Positions 9,210 to 20,077 of a DNA stretch of 64,000 nt are shown piece after piece; positions within the stretch are counted from its first letter, which is position 1, and the number at the start of each line of letters is the position of its first letter. A model generated the notes under the pieces. That model saw nothing but the letters and a program-made list of their open reading frames with translations, did not search any database and was not told the origin of the DNA. The DNA comes from Chromobacterium paludis. GTDB lineage: Bacteria; Pseudomonadota; Gammaproteobacteria; Burkholderiales; Chromobacteriaceae. The stretch lies in NCBI RefSeq assembly GCF_008275125.1, contig NZ_CP043473.1, positions 3,286,001-3,350,000 on the forward strand, read 5' to 3'. The position numbers were made by a program, and so were the translations under genes.

Positions 9210-10841
9210 TTAAGTGCGGAATCGCTGCAGGCAGGCGTCCAGCTCGCGCGACAAGGCCTGCAGCTCGCCGGCCAGCGCGCTGGCCTCCCCAGCCGCCTCC
9301 GTGGTCTGGCCGTTCATCTGCGCGATCTGTTCCACATTGCGCGCCACCTCCTGGCTGGCCAGGCTCTGTTCCTTGATCGCATTGGCGATGTCGGTGATGC
9401 GCTGCACGGAATGCTCGGCCAGCTCCCGGATCTGGCCCAGGGCATCGGCCACGCTGGAGGCGCTGACCACGCCGCTCTCGATGCGGCTATTGGCCTGCTG
9501 CATGCTGTGGTAGGCGCGTTGCGTGTCGGCCAACACGCCGTCGATGTGGCCGGAAATCTCCGTGGTGGCCTGGCTGGTGCGCTCGGCCAGCTTGCGCACC
9601 TCGTCCGCCACCACGGCGAAGCCGCGGCCCATCTCGCCGGCGCGCGCCGCCTCGATCGCCGCGTTCAAAGCCAAAAGATTGGTCTGGTCCGCGATGTCGT
9701 GGATCACGCGCACGATGTCGCCGATGTCGGCCGAACGCTGGTTCAGCCCATCCATCACCGTCGCCGTCTCCGTGATGGTGCTGGCGATCTGGCGGATTTC
9801 GCCGGCGGCCTGCTGCGCCAACTCGCTGCCGGCTACCGCCTGTTCCATGGTCTGCCGCGCCTGGCGCTCCACTTCCTGGGTGCTGTCCGCTACCAGATTG
9901 ATGCTGACCGACATCTGCTCGATGGCCGCCGCGCCGCTGGAGGCGGCTTCAGACTGGTGAGCGGAGGCCGTCGACACATGCTCGCTGACCTGGCTCAGCT
10001 GGCCGGCGGCCTGGGCCAAGTGGGCGGAATGGCCTTGCGACTCCACCACCACGCCGCGCACACTGTCCACCAGCTTGGCCAAGGAGGCGGCGGCGCTGCC
10101 CAGCTCATTGCGGCCGAAGTCAGGCAGCTGCAGGCGCAGATTGCGCTGCTCCGCCAGTTCCTGGTTGGCGACGCGCATCTGCAGCAAGGGACGGCGGATG
10201 GAGGCGATGACTGCCCAGCCGAACATGCCGCCTATCGCCAGCGCCGCGACAATCTCGGCCAGCATCTGGCCCCGCACGCTGGCGGCCGTGGCATTGATCT
10301 GCACACCCAGCTGCGCCACCGCGTCGGCCGAGCTCTTGCCCAGCGCGTCCACCACGCCTTCCATCTGGTGGATGTTGTCCTTGTATTTTTCCAGCTCGCG
10401 GTTGCCGTCGGCGGTGGCGGTGATCTGCTTGGCCTCCACCTGGCTGGACACCTTGCCGAAACCGTCGGCGTAGCCGTCCAGCAGGCCGCTCAGCTTGTTC
10501 AGCTGCTGCGCCGCCTCGTCGCTGAGCGGATGGGTGCCGGCCTGGCCGATGGCCTGCTTGGCGTCCGCCAGCGCCTCCTTCCACTTGCCGGTGTAGCCTG
10601 CGCGCTTGCCGTCGTCGGCGATATTGATGAAGTAGTCTTTCTCGAAGCGGCGCAAATTGCCCATATCGCGCTGCAAGCGGACGATGTCGGTGTAGAAGGC
10701 CAGATCATGCGAGGTGACCTCCTCCGTTCGTTCCGATATCTTGCTCAGCCCCAGCTGAGCCAGAAAACCGGTCAGAATGAGCGCCGCCAACAGCAGCGCG
10801 AAGCCAAGCGTGATCCTGGCCGCGATAGATAAATTCCGCAT
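9210..10841 (-). CDS. Methyl-accepting chemotaxis protein
   Basis: A 543-residue chemoreceptor with the classical layout: a transmembrane helix at about 10-30, an all-helical periplasmic sensor region to about 190 (with the RRFEKDYF motif often seen in four-helix-bundle sensors), a second membrane helix at about 192-212, HAMP, then the cytoplasmic signalling domain. The hairpin tip is recognisable as [24 protein letters not shown], followed by [18 protein letters not shown]. It would relay ligand binding to CheA/CheW in the chemotaxis array. There is no C-terminal CheR-binding pentapeptide. The ligand is unknown. The gene stands alone. Confidence 0.92.
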   Translation of the reverse strand: MRNLSIAARITLGFALLLAALILTGFLAQLGLSKISERTEEVTSHDLAFYTDIVRLQRDMGNLRRFEKDYFINIADDGKRAGYTGKWKEALADAKQAIGQAGTHPLSDEAAQQLNKLSGLLDGYADGFGKVSSQVEAKQITATADGNRELEKYKDNIHQMEGVVDALGKSSADAVAQLGVQINATAASVRGQMLAEIVAALAIGGMFGWAVIASIRRPLLQMRVANQELAEQRNLRLQLPDFGRNELGSAAASLAKLVDSVRGVVVESQGHSAHLAQAAGQLSQVSEHVSTASAHQSEAASSGAAAIEQMSVSINLVADSTQEVERQARQTMEQAVAGSELAQQAAGEIRQIASTITETATVMDGLNQRSADIGDIVRVIHDIADQTNLLALNAAIEAARAGEMGRGFAVVADEVRKLAERTSQATTEISGHIDGVLADTQRAYHSMQQANSRIESGVVSASSVADALGQIRELAEHSVQRITDIANAIKEQSLASQEVARNVEQIAQMNGQTTEAAGEASALAGELQALSRELDACLQRFRT

Positions 10842-10989
10842 GGTATTTCCCCATACCCGATGAATGGAATGCCGGCCGGGCTGAGCCCGGTCTCTTTATA
10901 TGCTGTGATTCTAGATGAGGGAATCGCGGACTATCCACATGCATCGCTTGACTTGGCCTTATTCACGCAAAAGCGGTAGACAAAATGTC

Positions 10990-11021
10990 AAAAAAAAACC
11001 GGCAGCATTCACCGCCGGCTT
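10990..11021 (-). terminator. Rho-independent terminator of the his/tat gene run
   Basis: Read on the minus strand: CCGGC and GCCGG arms, extended by a G-U and two A-U pairs, around a short loop and followed by a run of eight or nine T. It lies 18 bases beyond the DUF2069 stop and marks the end of the long minus-strand gene run. Confidence 0.75.
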
Positions 11022-11039
11022 CTTTGGCCATGCCTGGCT

Positions 11040-11384
11040 TCATGCCCGCCGCTTGAAGCTCCGCGCATAGCCCAGCACGCAGGCGAAAAACACGCCGCTG
11101 ATCAGGATTTCGGCCCAGGCCAGCCGCTGCGCCAGGCCATGGTCCGCCCAGCCGCGCATCACGCCCTCGGTGAAAAAACCCAGGATGAACATGCTGGACC
11201 ATTGATAGGTGTAAAGCCTGCCCGCCAGGATGCCGCGCAGGGGAAGCAGCAGCAGCAAGGCCTTGAAGGCCAGGAAGGAGCCGCCCGCGCGCAGCGGCGC
11301 CAGCCACAGCTCCCAGGCCAGCGTCAGCAGGATCAGGACGATAAGCGCGGCGGACGCGCCATGGCGGAAAGCGTCTCGGCTCAT
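11040..11384 (-). CDS. DUF2069 inner-membrane protein
   Basis: A 114-residue protein with about four predicted membrane helices (LIVLILLTLAWELWL, FKALLLLLPLRG, the WSSMFILGFFTEG region and AEILISGVFFACVLGYA). It matches the DUF2069 pattern, particularly the YQWSSMFILGFFTEGV segment. Its ATG overlaps the tatC stop (ATGA), so the two are translationally coupled. The function of the family is unknown; its place after tatC may be only positional. Confidence 0.82.
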   Translation of the reverse strand: MSRDAFRHGASAALIVLILLTLAWELWLAPLRAGGSFLAFKALLLLLPLRGILAGRLYTYQWSSMFILGFFTEGVMRGWADHGLAQRLAWAEILISGVFFACVLGYARSFKRRA

Positions 11385-12124
11385 GACGCGGACTCGGCTT
11401 CCGCCGCCCGTTTCGCCTTGCGCTCCATCGCCGACGCCACCAGCACGCCCACTTCGTACAGCAGCCACAGCGGCACGGCTAGCAGGGTCTGCGACAGCAC
11501 GTCCGGCGGCGTGACGATGGCGGCGACGACGAAGGCGCCGACGATGACATACGGCCGCGCCTCGCGCAGCTTGGCCACCGTCACCACGCCCATGCGCGTC
11601 AGCACCACCACGATGACCGGCACTTCGAAGGTGGTGCCGAAGGCCATGAACATGCCGAGGACAAAGGACAGATACTTGTCGATGTCCGTCATCATGCTGA
11701 CGCCGGCCGGCGTCACCGCCGACATGAAGTGGAACACCACCGGGAACACCAGGAAATAGGCGAAGGCCATGCCGGTCAAAAACAGCACCAGGCTGGACAC
11801 CACCAAGGGCAGCACCAGCTTTTTCTCATGCGCGTACAAGCCGGGCGCGATGAAGGCCCAGATCTGGTACAGGGTGTGCGGCAGCGAGATCAAAAAAGCC
11901 GCCAACATCGTCAGCTTCATCGGCACGAAGAAGGTAGACGTCACCTCGGTGGCGATCATGCTGCCGCCGTGCGGCAGCGCGTCCAGCAGCGGCTTGGCCA
12001 GCAAATGGTAAATGTCGGACGACCAGTGGAACAGGCCGAGGAAAACCACGGCGATGCCCAACAGGGCGCGCACCAGCCGGGTGCGCAACTCGATCAGATG
12101 CGCCAGCAGCGGTTGTTCGTTCAT
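11381..12124 (-). CDS. tatC: TatC, twin-arginine translocase subunit
   Basis: A 247-residue six-helix inner-membrane protein that recognises twin-arginine signal peptides and exports folded proteins. The conserved cytoplasmic N-terminus HLIELRTRLVRALLGI and the periplasmic FVPMKLTMLAAFLISLPHTLYQIWAFIAPGLYAHEKK region are intact. Start and stop overlap its neighbours by four bases each (ATGA), giving a tightly coupled tatB-tatC-DUF2069 run. The length is close to the usual 250 residues. Confidence 0.96.
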   Translation of the reverse strand: MNEQPLLAHLIELRTRLVRALLGIAVVFLGLFHWSSDIYHLLAKPLLDALPHGGSMIATEVTSTFFVPMKLTMLAAFLISLPHTLYQIWAFIAPGLYAHEKKLVLPLVVSSLVLFLTGMAFAYFLVFPVVFHFMSAVTPAGVSMMTDIDKYLSFVLGMFMAFGTTFEVPVIVVVLTRMGVVTVAKLREARPYVIVGAFVVAAIVTPPDVLSQTLLAVPLWLLYEVGVLVASAMERKAKRAAEAESAS

Positions 12125-12609
12125 TGGCGGGTTTGGGGAGGAGTTTCGGGTAGCGGCGCCGGCTGATGCTCCGGCATATGGGCGAACAGGTCCAGCTGAT
12201 TCTCATCGCGCGGCGCCGGCGCGGCCGGGGCCGATTGGGGCGTTTCGCCATCCGGGGCGATGCCGCCATGTATCGTGCGCTCCGCCTCGTGGAAAGGCTC
12301 GGCCGCCTGCTCCGCCAGCGCGCGCGCCTCGGCCGCGTTGTGGTCTATGGCGTCGCGCACTTGCTGCACTTCGGCCTCCAGCTGGCCGCGGAAGCTGTGC
12401 GCCGCGTCCTGCAAGTCCTGCCGGATGCTGTCCAAGCCCTGCAGATTGGCCTGCTGCTGGATGTCCGCCTTCACCGTGGCGACGAAGCGCTGCGCGCGCG
12501 CCAACAGCGCGCCGACGGTGCGGGCCACCGTGGGCAAACGCTCCGGCCCCAGCACCACCAGCGCCACCACGCCGATCAGGACGAATTCTCCAAAACTGAT
12601 GTCAAGCAC
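12121..12609 (-). CDS. tatB: TatB, twin-arginine translocase subunit
   Basis: A 162-residue protein with the TatB N-terminus MLDISFGEFVLIGVVALVVLGPERLP: one membrane helix, then the conserved Gly-Pro-Glu hinge and an amphipathic helix. The C-terminal half is low-complexity and rich in Ala, Pro and acidic residues, as usual for TatB. It forms the signal-peptide receptor together with TatC, whose gene it overlaps by four bases. Confidence 0.94.
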   Translation of the reverse strand: MLDISFGEFVLIGVVALVVLGPERLPTVARTVGALLARAQRFVATVKADIQQQANLQGLDSIRQDLQDAAHSFRGQLEAEVQQVRDAIDHNAAEARALAEQAAEPFHEAERTIHGGIAPDGETPQSAPAAPAPRDENQLDLFAHMPEHQPAPLPETPPQTRQ

Positions 12610-12624
12610 GCCGCGCCGCCAGTC

Positions 12625-12831
12625 TTATTTCTTGTCGGCTTCGCCGTCTATGATGCGGCCGGCTTCCTTGGCGGGAGGCTGGGCATCCTTGGCGCCTTCG
12701 TTCATGCCTTCCTTGAAGCCCTTGACCGCATTGCCAAGATCCTTGCCTATATTGGGCAGCTTCTTGGTGCCGAACACCAGAACCACGATCAGCAATACGA
12801 TCAGCCAATGCCAAATGCTCAGAGAACCCAT
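12625..12831 (-). CDS. tatA: TatA, twin-arginine translocase pore subunit
   Basis: A 68-residue protein: one N-terminal membrane helix ([15 protein letters not shown]), the [14 protein letters not shown] hinge and amphipathic helix typical of TatA, and a short charged tail. It would oligomerise to form the export path recruited by TatBC. It lies 15 bases upstream of tatB on the same strand. Confidence 0.95.
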   Translation of the reverse strand: MGSLSIWHWLIVLLIVVLVFGTKKLPNIGKDLGNAVKGFKEGMNEGAKDAQPPAKEAGRIIDGEADKK

Positions 12832-12868
12832 GGTGACTCTTCCTTCACTCTAAAAACGGGAGCCGCGC

Positions 12869-13192
12869 TCAGCCCTTGTGGCCGAACACGTGCACATGCA
12901 GGTGGAACACTTCCTGGCCGCCGCCGCGGCCGGTGTTGATGCCGGTCTTGAAGCCGGACTCCAGGCCCTGCTCCTTGGCCAGTTTGGGCGCCAGCGCCAG
13001 AATCTTGCCCAGCACCGCCTCGTGCTCGGGTCCGCAGTGGGCCAGCGAGTCGACGTGCTGCTTGGGAATGATCATGAAATGCACCGGCGCGATGGGACGG
13101 ATGTCATGGAAGGCCAGCACATCGTCGTCTTCGTAAACCTTGTTGGCGGGTATCTGGCCCGCCACGATCTTGCAAAACAGGCAATCGCTCAT
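12869..13192 (-). CDS. hinT: HIT family purine nucleoside phosphoramidase (HinT-like)
   Basis: A 107-residue HIT-domain protein with the N-terminal CLFCKIVAGQIPANKVYEDD and the catalytic histidine triad HLHVHVFG near the C-terminus. The family hydrolyses AMP linked through P-N bonds, for example to lysine or other amines. It sits between hisE and tatA, a common arrangement in betaproteobacteria. No specific biological substrate can be inferred. Confidence 0.92.
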   Translation of the reverse strand: MSDCLFCKIVAGQIPANKVYEDDDVLAFHDIRPIAPVHFMIIPKQHVDSLAHCGPEHEAVLGKILALAPKLAKEQGLESGFKTGINTGRGGGQEVFHLHVHVFGHKG

Positions 13193-13207
13193 GCTTGTCT
13201 TTCGTTA

Positions 13208-13534
13208 TCAGGCTGTGGGTTTGCGCGAGGCTTTTTCGTCCAGCCCGGAAATGCCTTCGCGGCGATGCAGCTCCATCACCACGTCTTCCGGGCGCAGGCC
13301 ATGATAAGTCAATAACACCATGGTGTGGAACCACAGGTCGGCCACTTCGCGCACCAGATGCAGCTTGTCCTTGTCCTTGGAGGCCAGCAAGGTCTCCGCC
13401 GCCTCTTCCGCCACCTTTTTCAGGATGGCGTCTTCGCCCTTGTGGAACAGCGAAGCCACGTATGAACTCTGGGAGCTGGCCTCGCGGCGGGCTTCCAGCG
13501 TATCGGCGATGCTTTTCAACACGTCCGGGGTCAT
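13208..13534 (-). CDS. hisE: Phosphoribosyl-ATP pyrophosphatase HisE
   Basis: A 108-residue stand-alone HisE, an all-helical MazG-like pyrophosphatase converting phosphoribosyl-ATP to phosphoribosyl-AMP (step two of histidine synthesis). The metal-binding [11 protein letters not shown] and [13 protein letters not shown] segments are present. HisI is encoded separately by the neighbouring gene, so this organism has unfused HisI and HisE. It is the last his gene of the run. Confidence 0.95.
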   Translation of the reverse strand: MTPDVLKSIADTLEARREASSQSSYVASLFHKGEDAILKKVAEEAAETLLASKDKDKLHLVREVADLWFHTMVLLTYHGLRPEDVVMELHRREGISGLDEKASRKPTA

Positions 13535-13654
13535 TTCGATATCCTTTGCGCCGAAAACCGGCGATTATGCAGCCCGGCCATGGCGCGCTGATGACAGCGC
13601 GGCCGGCCCGCCATTGTAACGCGTCCGCAAACGAGCGCGTTGACCGGCGGCAAC

Positions 13655-14038
13655 TCAGCCGCCATAGATGTTATGCGGATCCTTCAGCACGGCGTCCACC
13701 GTCGTCCAGCCGCCGTTTTCGAAACGGCGGTAGAAACAGCTCTCCCGCCCTGTGTGACAGGCGATGCCGCCGATTTGTTCGATCTGCATCACGATGACGT
13801 CGCCGTCGCAGTCCAGCCGCAGCTCCTTCACCGTCTGCAGATGGCCGGACTCTTCGCCTTTCTTCCACAGCTTTTGCCGCGAGCGGCTGAAGTAGTGGGC
13901 GATGCCGGTGTCGGCGGTCAGTTGCAGGCTCTCGCGGTTCATCCACGCCACCATCAGCACGCGGCCGCTGGCGGCGTCCTGGGCGATGGCGGTGACCAAG
14001 CCCTTGTCGTCCCACTTCACTTCGTCCAGCCAGCTCAT
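13655..14038 (-). CDS. hisI: Phosphoribosyl-AMP cyclohydrolase HisI
   Basis: A 127-residue monofunctional HisI that opens the purine ring of phosphoribosyl-AMP (step three). Visible are [32 protein letters not shown], the metal-binding DCDGDVIVM and the [14 protein letters not shown] zinc cysteines. The start MSWLDEVKW is at 14038, overlapping the hisF stop by four bases (ATGA); a longer open frame upstream lies within hisF and is not used. Confidence 0.95.
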   Translation of the reverse strand: MSWLDEVKWDDKGLVTAIAQDAASGRVLMVAWMNRESLQLTADTGIAHYFSRSRQKLWKKGEESGHLQTVKELRLDCDGDVIVMQIEQIGGIACHTGRESCFYRRFENGGWTTVDAVLKDPHNIYGG

Positions 14039-14799
14039 AGCCTCACCTCGATGCCGGCGTCGCGCATGGCCTGCTTGGCCTCTGCTACCGTGTATTCGCC
14101 AAAGTGGAAGATGCTGGCGGCCAGCACCGCGTCGGCGTGGCCTGCTTTCACGCCGTCCACCAGATGCTGCAGATTGCCGACGCCGCCGGAGGCGATGACC
14201 GGGATGCTCACCGCGTCGGACACCGCGCGCGTCAGCGGCAGATTGAAGCCGGCCTTGGTGCCGTCGCGGTCCATGCTGGTCAGCAGGATTTCGCCGGCGC
14301 CCAGTTGCTGCATCTTGCGCGCCCACTCCACGGCGTCCAGCCCGGTGCGGTTGCGGCCGCCGTGAGTGAAGATTTCCCAGCGGTCGTTTTCCGGCGTCAC
14401 CGCCTTGGCGTCCAGCGCCACCACGATGCACTGGTTGCCGAAGTGCTCGGACGCCTCGCGCACGAATTCGGGGTTCGTCACCGCGGCGGTATTGATGCTG
14501 ACCTTGTCGGCGCCGGCATTGAGCAGGCGGCGGATGTCGGCGATGCTGCGCACGCCGCCTCCCACCGTCAGCGGGATGAACACCTGGTCGGCCACCGCTT
14601 CGATCACATGCAGGATGATGTCGCGCTGGTCGGAGCTGGCGGTGATGTCGAGGAAGGTCAGTTCATCGGCGCCCTGTTCGTTGTAGCGACGGGCGATTTC
14701 CACCGGGTCGCCGGCGTCGCGCAGGCCCAGGAAGTTGACGCCCTTGACCACGCGGCCGGCGGTCACGTCCAGGCAGGGAATGATGCGTTTGGCAAGCAT
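14035..14799 (-). CDS. hisF: Imidazole glycerol phosphate synthase cyclase subunit HisF
   Basis: A 254-residue TIM-barrel cyclase subunit that uses ammonia from HisH to form imidazole glycerol phosphate and AICAR. The N-terminus [12 protein letters not shown] carries the catalytic Asp, and the second catalytic Asp is in [13 protein letters not shown]. The phosphate-binding loops TVGGGVRSI and IASGGVGN are intact. It overlaps hisI. Confidence 0.97.
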   Translation of the reverse strand: MLAKRIIPCLDVTAGRVVKGVNFLGLRDAGDPVEIARRYNEQGADELTFLDITASSDQRDIILHVIEAVADQVFIPLTVGGGVRSIADIRRLLNAGADKVSINTAAVTNPEFVREASEHFGNQCIVVALDAKAVTPENDRWEIFTHGGRNRTGLDAVEWARKMQQLGAGEILLTSMDRDGTKAGFNLPLTRAVSDAVSIPVIASGGVGNLQHLVDGVKAGHADAVLAASIFHFGEYTVAEAKQAMRDAGIEVRL

Positions 14800-14869
14800 G
14801 TGCGTTTCCAGAATGCTACAGGCGCGACAAACGGCGGGATGCGCCCGCCATTTGCCGCAGTCAGCCGGC

Positions 14870-15610
14870 TTAGCCGGCCAGTTCGTCCGCCAGCGTCTGC
14901 GCGGCGGCGAAGTCTATGCTGCCTTCGTAGATGGCGCGGCCGGTGATGGCGCCCTCGATGCCCTCGTCTTCCACCGCGCACAGGGCGCGGATGTCGTCGA
15001 GGTTGGTCAGGCCGCCGGAGGCGATCACCGGGATGGTCAGCGCCTGCGCCAGCTTGACGGTGGCTTCGATGTTGACGCCGGTCATCATGCCGTCGCGGCC
15101 GATGTCGGTGTAGATCACCGAATTGACGCCGTAATCCTCGAAGCGCTTGGCCAGGTCGATCACATTATGGTTGGTGATCTTGGCCCAGCCGTCGATCGCC
15201 ACCATGCCGTCCTTGGCGTCCAGGCCGACGATGACCTGGCCGGGGAAGGCGTCGCAGGCATCGTGCAGAAAGCCCGGCGTCTTGACCGCGGCGGTGCCGA
15301 TGATCACGTAGGACAGGCCCATGTCGAGGTAGGCCTCGATGGTGTCCAGGTCGCGGATGCCGCCGCCCAGTTGCACCGGCATGTCCTGGCCGACTTCGCC
15401 GAGGATGTCGCGGATCACCGACAGGTTCTTGGGTTTGCCGGCGAAGGCGCCGTTGAGATCCACCAGGTGCAGGCGTCGCGCGCCCTGGTCGCGCCAGTGG
15501 GCGGCAACCTTGACCGGATCGTCGGAGAAGATGGTGGCGTCGTCCATCGCGCCCTGTCTCAGGCGCACGCATTGACCGTCTTTCAGGTCTATCGCGGGTA
15601 TCAGCAGCAT
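14870..15610 (-). CDS. hisA: Phosphoribosylformimino-5-aminoimidazole carboxamide ribotide isomerase HisA
   Basis: A 246-residue TIM-barrel isomerase (ProFAR to PRFAR). The catalytic Asp is in [17 protein letters not shown] and the second in [12 protein letters not shown]; the phosphate loops VQLGGGIRD and IASGGLTN are present. It lies 70 bases before hisF, with hisH 21 bases upstream. Confidence 0.97.
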   Translation of the reverse strand: MLLIPAIDLKDGQCVRLRQGAMDDATIFSDDPVKVAAHWRDQGARRLHLVDLNGAFAGKPKNLSVIRDILGEVGQDMPVQLGGGIRDLDTIEAYLDMGLSYVIIGTAAVKTPGFLHDACDAFPGQVIVGLDAKDGMVAIDGWAKITNHNVIDLAKRFEDYGVNSVIYTDIGRDGMMTGVNIEATVKLAQALTIPVIASGGLTNLDDIRALCAVEDEGIEGAITGRAIYEGSIDFAAAQTLADELAG

Positions 15611-15631
15611 GGTGCTTGTTAGAGTGGTGAG

Positions 15632-16270
15632 TTAAACATTGCCGTCCCAGGCCAGGAAGTTCTTCATCATCTGAAGTCCGGCGCGGTGGCTCTTTTCGGT
15701 GTGGAACTGCGTGGCGAATATGTTGCCACGCCCGACGATACAGGCAAAACGCTCGGGATAGTCCGATTCCGCCAGCGTCAGCGCCGCGTCGGCGGGCGCA
15801 AAATGATAGCTGTGCACAAAGTAAAAGCGTTCGCCGTCGGCGATGCCGGCGAACAAGGGGTGGGACCGGGTCTGGTAAACCTGGTTCCAACCCATGTGCG
15901 GCACCTTGAGCCGCTCGCCGTCGGCGACCAGATCATCGCCGAAACGGAGCACCTTGCCCGGAAACAGGCCCAGGCCGGCGGTGTCCCCTTCCTCGCTATG
16001 TTCGAACAATAGCTGCGCGCCGACGCAGATTCCAAAAAACGGCTTGTTCTGCGTGGTTTCCCGCACCGCGTCGGCCAGGCCGTGGCGGTTCAGCTCGCGC
16101 ATGCAGTCCGGCATGGCGCCCTGGCCGGGGAAGACCACCTTATCGGCCTTCACCACGGCTTCCGGGTCGCGGGTCAGGAAGATGTCGACGCCGTCCTCGT
16201 TGACGGCCTGCAGGGACTTCAGCACCGAGTGCAGATTGCCCATGCCGTAATCAATCACTGCGACTTTCAT
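15632..16270 (-). CDS. hisH: Imidazole glycerol phosphate synthase glutaminase subunit HisH
   Basis: A 212-residue class I glutamine amidotransferase that feeds ammonia to HisF. The nucleophile Cys is in the [13 protein letters not shown] elbow, and the His/Glu pair in [11 protein letters not shown]. The N-terminus [14 protein letters not shown] is characteristic. The start overlaps the hisB stop by four bases. Confidence 0.97.
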   Translation of the reverse strand: MKVAVIDYGMGNLHSVLKSLQAVNEDGVDIFLTRDPEAVVKADKVVFPGQGAMPDCMRELNRHGLADAVRETTQNKPFFGICVGAQLLFEHSEEGDTAGLGLFPGKVLRFGDDLVADGERLKVPHMGWNQVYQTRSHPLFAGIADGERFYFVHSYHFAPADAALTLAESDYPERFACIVGRGNIFATQFHTEKSHRAGLQMMKNFLAWDGNV

Positions 16271-16860
16271 GCGGAGAGCGTCCCCTTGGTGGACGGCGTG
16301 ATGCCGGCCATGCGCTCGTCGCGCTCGCAGGCCATGCGCAACGCGCGGCCGAAGGCCTTGAAGATGGTCTCGGCCTGGTGATGGCTGTTGTGGCCGCGCA
16401 GATTGTCGATGTGCAGCGTGGTCATGCTGTGATTGACGAAGCCGTGGAAAAACTCCGAGAACAGATCGACATCAAACTGGCCGATGCTGGCGCGGGTGTA
16501 ATCGACGTTGTAAACCAGGCCCGGGCGGCCGGACAGGTCGATCACCACGCGGGACAGCGCCTCGTCCAGCGGCACGTAGGCGTGACCATAGCGGCGGATG
16601 CCCTTCTTGTCGCCGATGGCGCGGGCGAAGGCCTGGCCCAGGGTGATGCCGATGTCTTCCACCGTGTGGTGGGCGTCGATATGCAGGTCGCCCACGGCAT
16701 GGACATCCAGATCAATCAGGCCGTGGCGGGCAATCTGATCCATCATGTGGTCTAGGAAAGGCACGCCGGTTTCAAAACGGCCGACGCCGGTGCCGTCCAA
16801 ATTCAAGGACACGGTGATCTGGGTTTCCAGCGTGTTGCGGGTGACGGTTGCGGTTCTCAT
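16267..16860 (-). CDS. hisB: Imidazoleglycerol-phosphate dehydratase HisB (monofunctional)
   Basis: A 197-residue dehydratase-only HisB. The metal-binding histidine motifs are visible: [39 protein letters not shown] and GHNSHHQAE. The N-terminal histidinol-phosphatase domain found in E. coli HisB is absent, so that activity must come from an unlinked gene. I used the ATG at 16860 ([10 protein letters not shown]), as the family begins this way; an upstream in-frame ATG at 16911 lies in the hisC coding region. Confidence 0.96.
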   Translation of the reverse strand: MRTATVTRNTLETQITVSLNLDGTGVGRFETGVPFLDHMMDQIARHGLIDLDVHAVGDLHIDAHHTVEDIGITLGQAFARAIGDKKGIRRYGHAYVPLDEALSRVVIDLSGRPGLVYNVDYTRASIGQFDVDLFSEFFHGFVNHSMTTLHIDNLRGHNSHHQAETIFKAFGRALRMACERDERMAGITPSTKGTLSA

Positions 16861-16864
16861 GGCT

Positions 16865-17941
16865 TCAAGCGAAAAAACGTTGGATGGCGGACAGCAGCGC
16901 GGCGTTTTCATCCGGGCTGCCCACGGTCAGGCGCAGGCAGTTTTCCAACAGCGGGTGGCTGCCATGCAGCTGCTTGATCAGAATGCCGGACGCCTTCAGA
17001 TACTGATACAGCGCCGGCGCGTCCGGCGCGCGGACGGTGACGAAGTTGGCCTCGGACGGAAACACCGTCAGCAGAGGCAAGGCCGCCAGCGCCGCGAATA
17101 GGCGGCTGCGCTCGGCGCGCAGCTCGGCGGCCTGGCGGTTGAACACGTCCAGGTGCTTGAGCGCGAAGCGCGCGGTGGCGAGGGTCAGCACGTTGACGTT
17201 GTACGGCGGACGAACCTTGTTGAGTTCAGCAATCCACTCCGGGCTGGCCGCGGCATAGCCCAGGCGGATGCCGGCCAGGCCCAGCTTGGACAGCGTGCGC
17301 ATCACCAGCAGGTTGTCCAGCTCGCCGGCCAGATCCATGAAACTGTCGGAGGCGAAGCTCTGATAGGCCTCGTCCACCACCACCAGGCCCGGCGCGGCGC
17401 GGCAGATGGCCAGCACCTCGTCGCGGGCGTAACGCGGACCGGTGGGATTGTTCGGGTAGGATACGAACACCACGGCCGGCTGCTCGCGCTCGATCGCGGC
17501 GAGCGTGGCCGACAGGTTCAGCGTGAAATCGCCGTTCAGCGGCACGCCGACATACTGCAGGCCGGAGAACAGCGCGTTCATCTTGTACATGACGAAGGAC
17601 GGCTCCAGCGCCAAGAGCTTGGCGCCCGGGCGCGCCAGCGCCTGGGTGATCAGCGTGATCAGCTCATCCGAGCCGTTGCCCAGCACGATGTCCGCCGCGG
17701 CGGGAATGGCGAAGGCGGCACGCAACGCGTCCTTCAGGCCGCCGCCGTTGGCGTCCGGATAGCGGTTCAGCGCCACCTGGGCCAGCTCAGCGGCAAGGGC
17801 ATGCTGCAAGTCGATGGGCAACGGCCACGGGTTTTCCATCGCGTCCAGCTTGATGAGGCCTGCGGCATCGGCCACGTGGTAGGCGCCGATGGCGGCGATC
17901 TCGTCGCGGACGAGCTGCTTGGCGGTGAATCTGATGGTCAT
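16865..17941 (-). CDS. hisC: Histidinol-phosphate aminotransferase HisC
   Basis: A 358-residue class I/II PLP aminotransferase. The PLP-binding Lys is in [27 protein letters not shown] and [10 protein letters not shown] contact the cofactor. It converts imidazole-acetol phosphate to histidinol phosphate. The start at 17941 ([15 protein letters not shown]) fits the family. It is followed after four bases by hisB. Confidence 0.96.
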   Translation of the reverse strand: MTIRFTAKQLVRDEIAAIGAYHVADAAGLIKLDAMENPWPLPIDLQHALAAELAQVALNRYPDANGGGLKDALRAAFAIPAAADIVLGNGSDELITLITQALARPGAKLLALEPSFVMYKMNALFSGLQYVGVPLNGDFTLNLSATLAAIEREQPAVVFVSYPNNPTGPRYARDEVLAICRAAPGLVVVDEAYQSFASDSFMDLAGELDNLLVMRTLSKLGLAGIRLGYAAASPEWIAELNKVRPPYNVNVLTLATARFALKHLDVFNRQAAELRAERSRLFAALAALPLLTVFPSEANFVTVRAPDAPALYQYLKASGILIKQLHGSHPLLENCLRLTVGSPDENAALLSAIQRFFA

Positions 17942-18075
17942 GGTGTGCCTACGCGGCGCAAGGCGCCATATATGTGCCCACGCGGGGCAAAGAATCATCG
18001 TAACGCGCCCAGGCGCGGCGGGCTATCGCCGCGCGTCCGGGAGGCCGCGCCTGTTGCGGCGCGGGCACGGTTTGC

Positions 18076-19368
18076 TTACTTGTCCAGACGCAGCTCGGCA
18101 GCGCGCGCGTGAGCGGTCAGGCCCTCGCCGTGCGCCAGCAGGCTGGCGATGCGCCCCAGTTTCTGCGCGCCGGCCTGCGATACGCGGATCAGGCTGCTGC
18201 GCTTCTGGAAGTCGTACACGCCAAGCGGACTGGCAAAGCGAGCGGTGCGGCTGGTGGGCAGCACATGGTTGGGGCCGGCGCAGTAATCGCCCAGGCTTTC
18301 CGAAGTGAAGCGGCCCATGAAGATGGCGCCGGCGTGGCGCAGCTGCGGCAGCAACGCGGCCGGATCGGCCACGGACAGCTCCAGATGCTCCGGCGCGATG
18401 TAATTGCTGATTTCGCACGCTTCGGCCAAATCCGCCACCTGGATCAGCGCGCCGCGGTTGGCAAGGCTCTGCTCGATGATGGCGCGGCGCGGCATGGACG
18501 GCAGCAGCTTGGCGATGCTGGCTTCCACCTGCGCGATGTAGTCCGCCGACGGACACAGCAGGATGGCCTGGGCGATCTCGTCATGCTCGGCCTGGCTGAA
18601 CAGGTCCATCGCCACCCAGTCGGACGGCGTGTCGCCATCGCAAATCACTAGGATCTCGGACGGACCGGCCACCATGTCTATGCCCACCACGCCGAACACG
18701 CGGCGCTTGGCAGCCGCGACGTAGGCATTGCCGGGACCGGTGATCTTGTCTACCTGCGGCACGGTTTCCGTGCCGTAGGCCAGCGCGGCCACCGCTTGGG
18801 CGCCGCCGACGGTGAACACTTTGTCCACTCCGGCGATGTAGGCCGCGGCCAACACCAAGTCGTTGCGCTCTCCGCCCGGCGTCGGCACCACCATGATGAT
18901 TTCGCCCACGCCGGCCACCTTGGCCGGCAGCGCATTCATCAGCACCGAGCTGGGATAAGCCGCCTTGCCGCCCGGCACATAGATGCCGACGCGGTCCAGC
19001 GGCGTGACTTGCTGGCCCAAGAGGGTGCCGTCTTCGTCTTCATAGCTCCAGCTGTGCGCCAGCTGCTTCTCATGGTAGCGGCGCACGCGTTCGGCGGCGG
19101 CCGACAGCGCGTCGCGCACCTCGGCCGGCAGGCGCTGCCAGGCCGCCTCCAGCTGCTGGCGGCTCAGGGTCAGGTCGGCCATGGACGCCGCCTGCATGCG
19201 GTCGAAACGGTTGGTGTACTCCACCAGCGCCGCGTCGCCGCGATGATGGACATCGGCGCAGATGGACGCCACGGCGGCGTCCACCGCCGGGTCCTGCGCG
19301 GTTTCAAAAGCCAGCAGCGCTTTCAGGCGCGCGGCAAAGTCGGGCTGGGAGGAGGACAGTTTCAACAT
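18076..19368 (-). CDS. hisD: Histidinol dehydrogenase HisD
   Basis: A 430-residue zinc- and NAD-dependent enzyme catalysing the last two oxidations to histidine. Family segments include [52 protein letters not shown] and the catalytic region around [10 protein letters not shown], with [21 protein letters not shown] near the C-terminus. A 134-base gap separates it from hisC; I see no terminator with a T-run there. Confidence 0.97.
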   Translation of the reverse strand: MLKLSSSQPDFAARLKALLAFETAQDPAVDAAVASICADVHHRGDAALVEYTNRFDRMQAASMADLTLSRQQLEAAWQRLPAEVRDALSAAAERVRRYHEKQLAHSWSYEDEDGTLLGQQVTPLDRVGIYVPGGKAAYPSSVLMNALPAKVAGVGEIIMVVPTPGGERNDLVLAAAYIAGVDKVFTVGGAQAVAALAYGTETVPQVDKITGPGNAYVAAAKRRVFGVVGIDMVAGPSEILVICDGDTPSDWVAMDLFSQAEHDEIAQAILLCPSADYIAQVEASIAKLLPSMPRRAIIEQSLANRGALIQVADLAEACEISNYIAPEHLELSVADPAALLPQLRHAGAIFMGRFTSESLGDYCAGPNHVLPTSRTARFASPLGVYDFQKRSSLIRVSQAGAQKLGRIASLLAHGEGLTAHARAAELRLDK

Positions 19369-19435
19369 AATGATTCTCTGATGCTAGAACTATGGGCAAC
19401 GCCGGCCGCCCACTTCGGTTGACCGGCGCGGCAAA

Positions 19436-20077
19436 TCACGCCGGCACGGCGCCGGCGAAGGCATCCAGCACGGGTTGGATCGCGTCGTATTTCAGCTTCA
19501 GCGCGGCCTGATTCACCACCAGGCGCGAACTGATGTCGATGATGTGCTCCACCGCCACCAGCTTGTTGGCGCGCAGCGTGCCGCCGGTAGAGACCAGATC
19601 GACGATGGCGTCGGCCAATCCCACCAGCGGCGCCAGCTCCATCGAGCCGTACAGCTTGATGATGTCGACGTGCACGCCCTTCTTGGCGAAGTGTTCACGC
19701 GCGATCTGCGGGTATTTGGTGGCGATTTTCAGCCGCGCGCCCTGACGCACCGCGGCGTCGTAGTCGTAACCCTCCTTCACCGCCACCATCATCTTGCACT
19801 TGGCGATATTCAGGTCCAACGGCTGATAGAGGCCGGCGCCGCCGTGCTCGATCAACACGTCGCGGCCGGCGATGCCCAGATCGGCCGCGCCGTATTGCAC
19901 ATAGGTGGGCACGTCGGACGCGCGCACGATCACCAGCTGCACATGGGGATGGTTGGTGCCGATGATCAGCTTGCGCGAGGACTCCGGGCTTTCCGCCGGG
20001 ACAATGCCGGCAGCCGCCAGCAAGGGCAGCGTTTCTTCAAAGATGCGGCCCTTGGACAGGGCAATGGTCAGCTTCAT
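19436..20077 (-). CDS. hisG: ATP phosphoribosyltransferase HisG, short form
   Basis: A 213-residue short-form HisG, which commits ATP and PRPP to histidine synthesis. [18 protein letters not shown] opens the protein and [15 protein letters not shown] is the PRPP-binding loop. The C-terminal ACT-like regulatory domain of the long form is missing; short forms depend on the HisZ regulatory subunit, which is not encoded in this window. This is the first his gene of the run, so the promoter should lie between it and the PilZ gene. Confidence 0.96.
   Translation of the reverse strand: MKLTIALSKGRIFEETLPLLAAAGIVPAESPESSRKLIIGTNHPHVQLVIVRASDVPTYVQYGAADLGIAGRDVLIEHGGAGLYQPLDLNIAKCKMMVAVKEGYDYDAAVRQGARLKIATKYPQIAREHFAKKGVHVDIIKLYGSMELAPLVGLADAIVDLVSTGGTLRANKLVAVEHIIDISSRLVVNQAALKLKYDAIQPVLDAFAGAVPA

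Noticed and set aside
9411..10832. Long plus-strand open frame opposite the chemoreceptor gene
   Set aside because: It is the antisense of a clear chemoreceptor and has no recognisable domains; long antisense frames are expected at this GC content.
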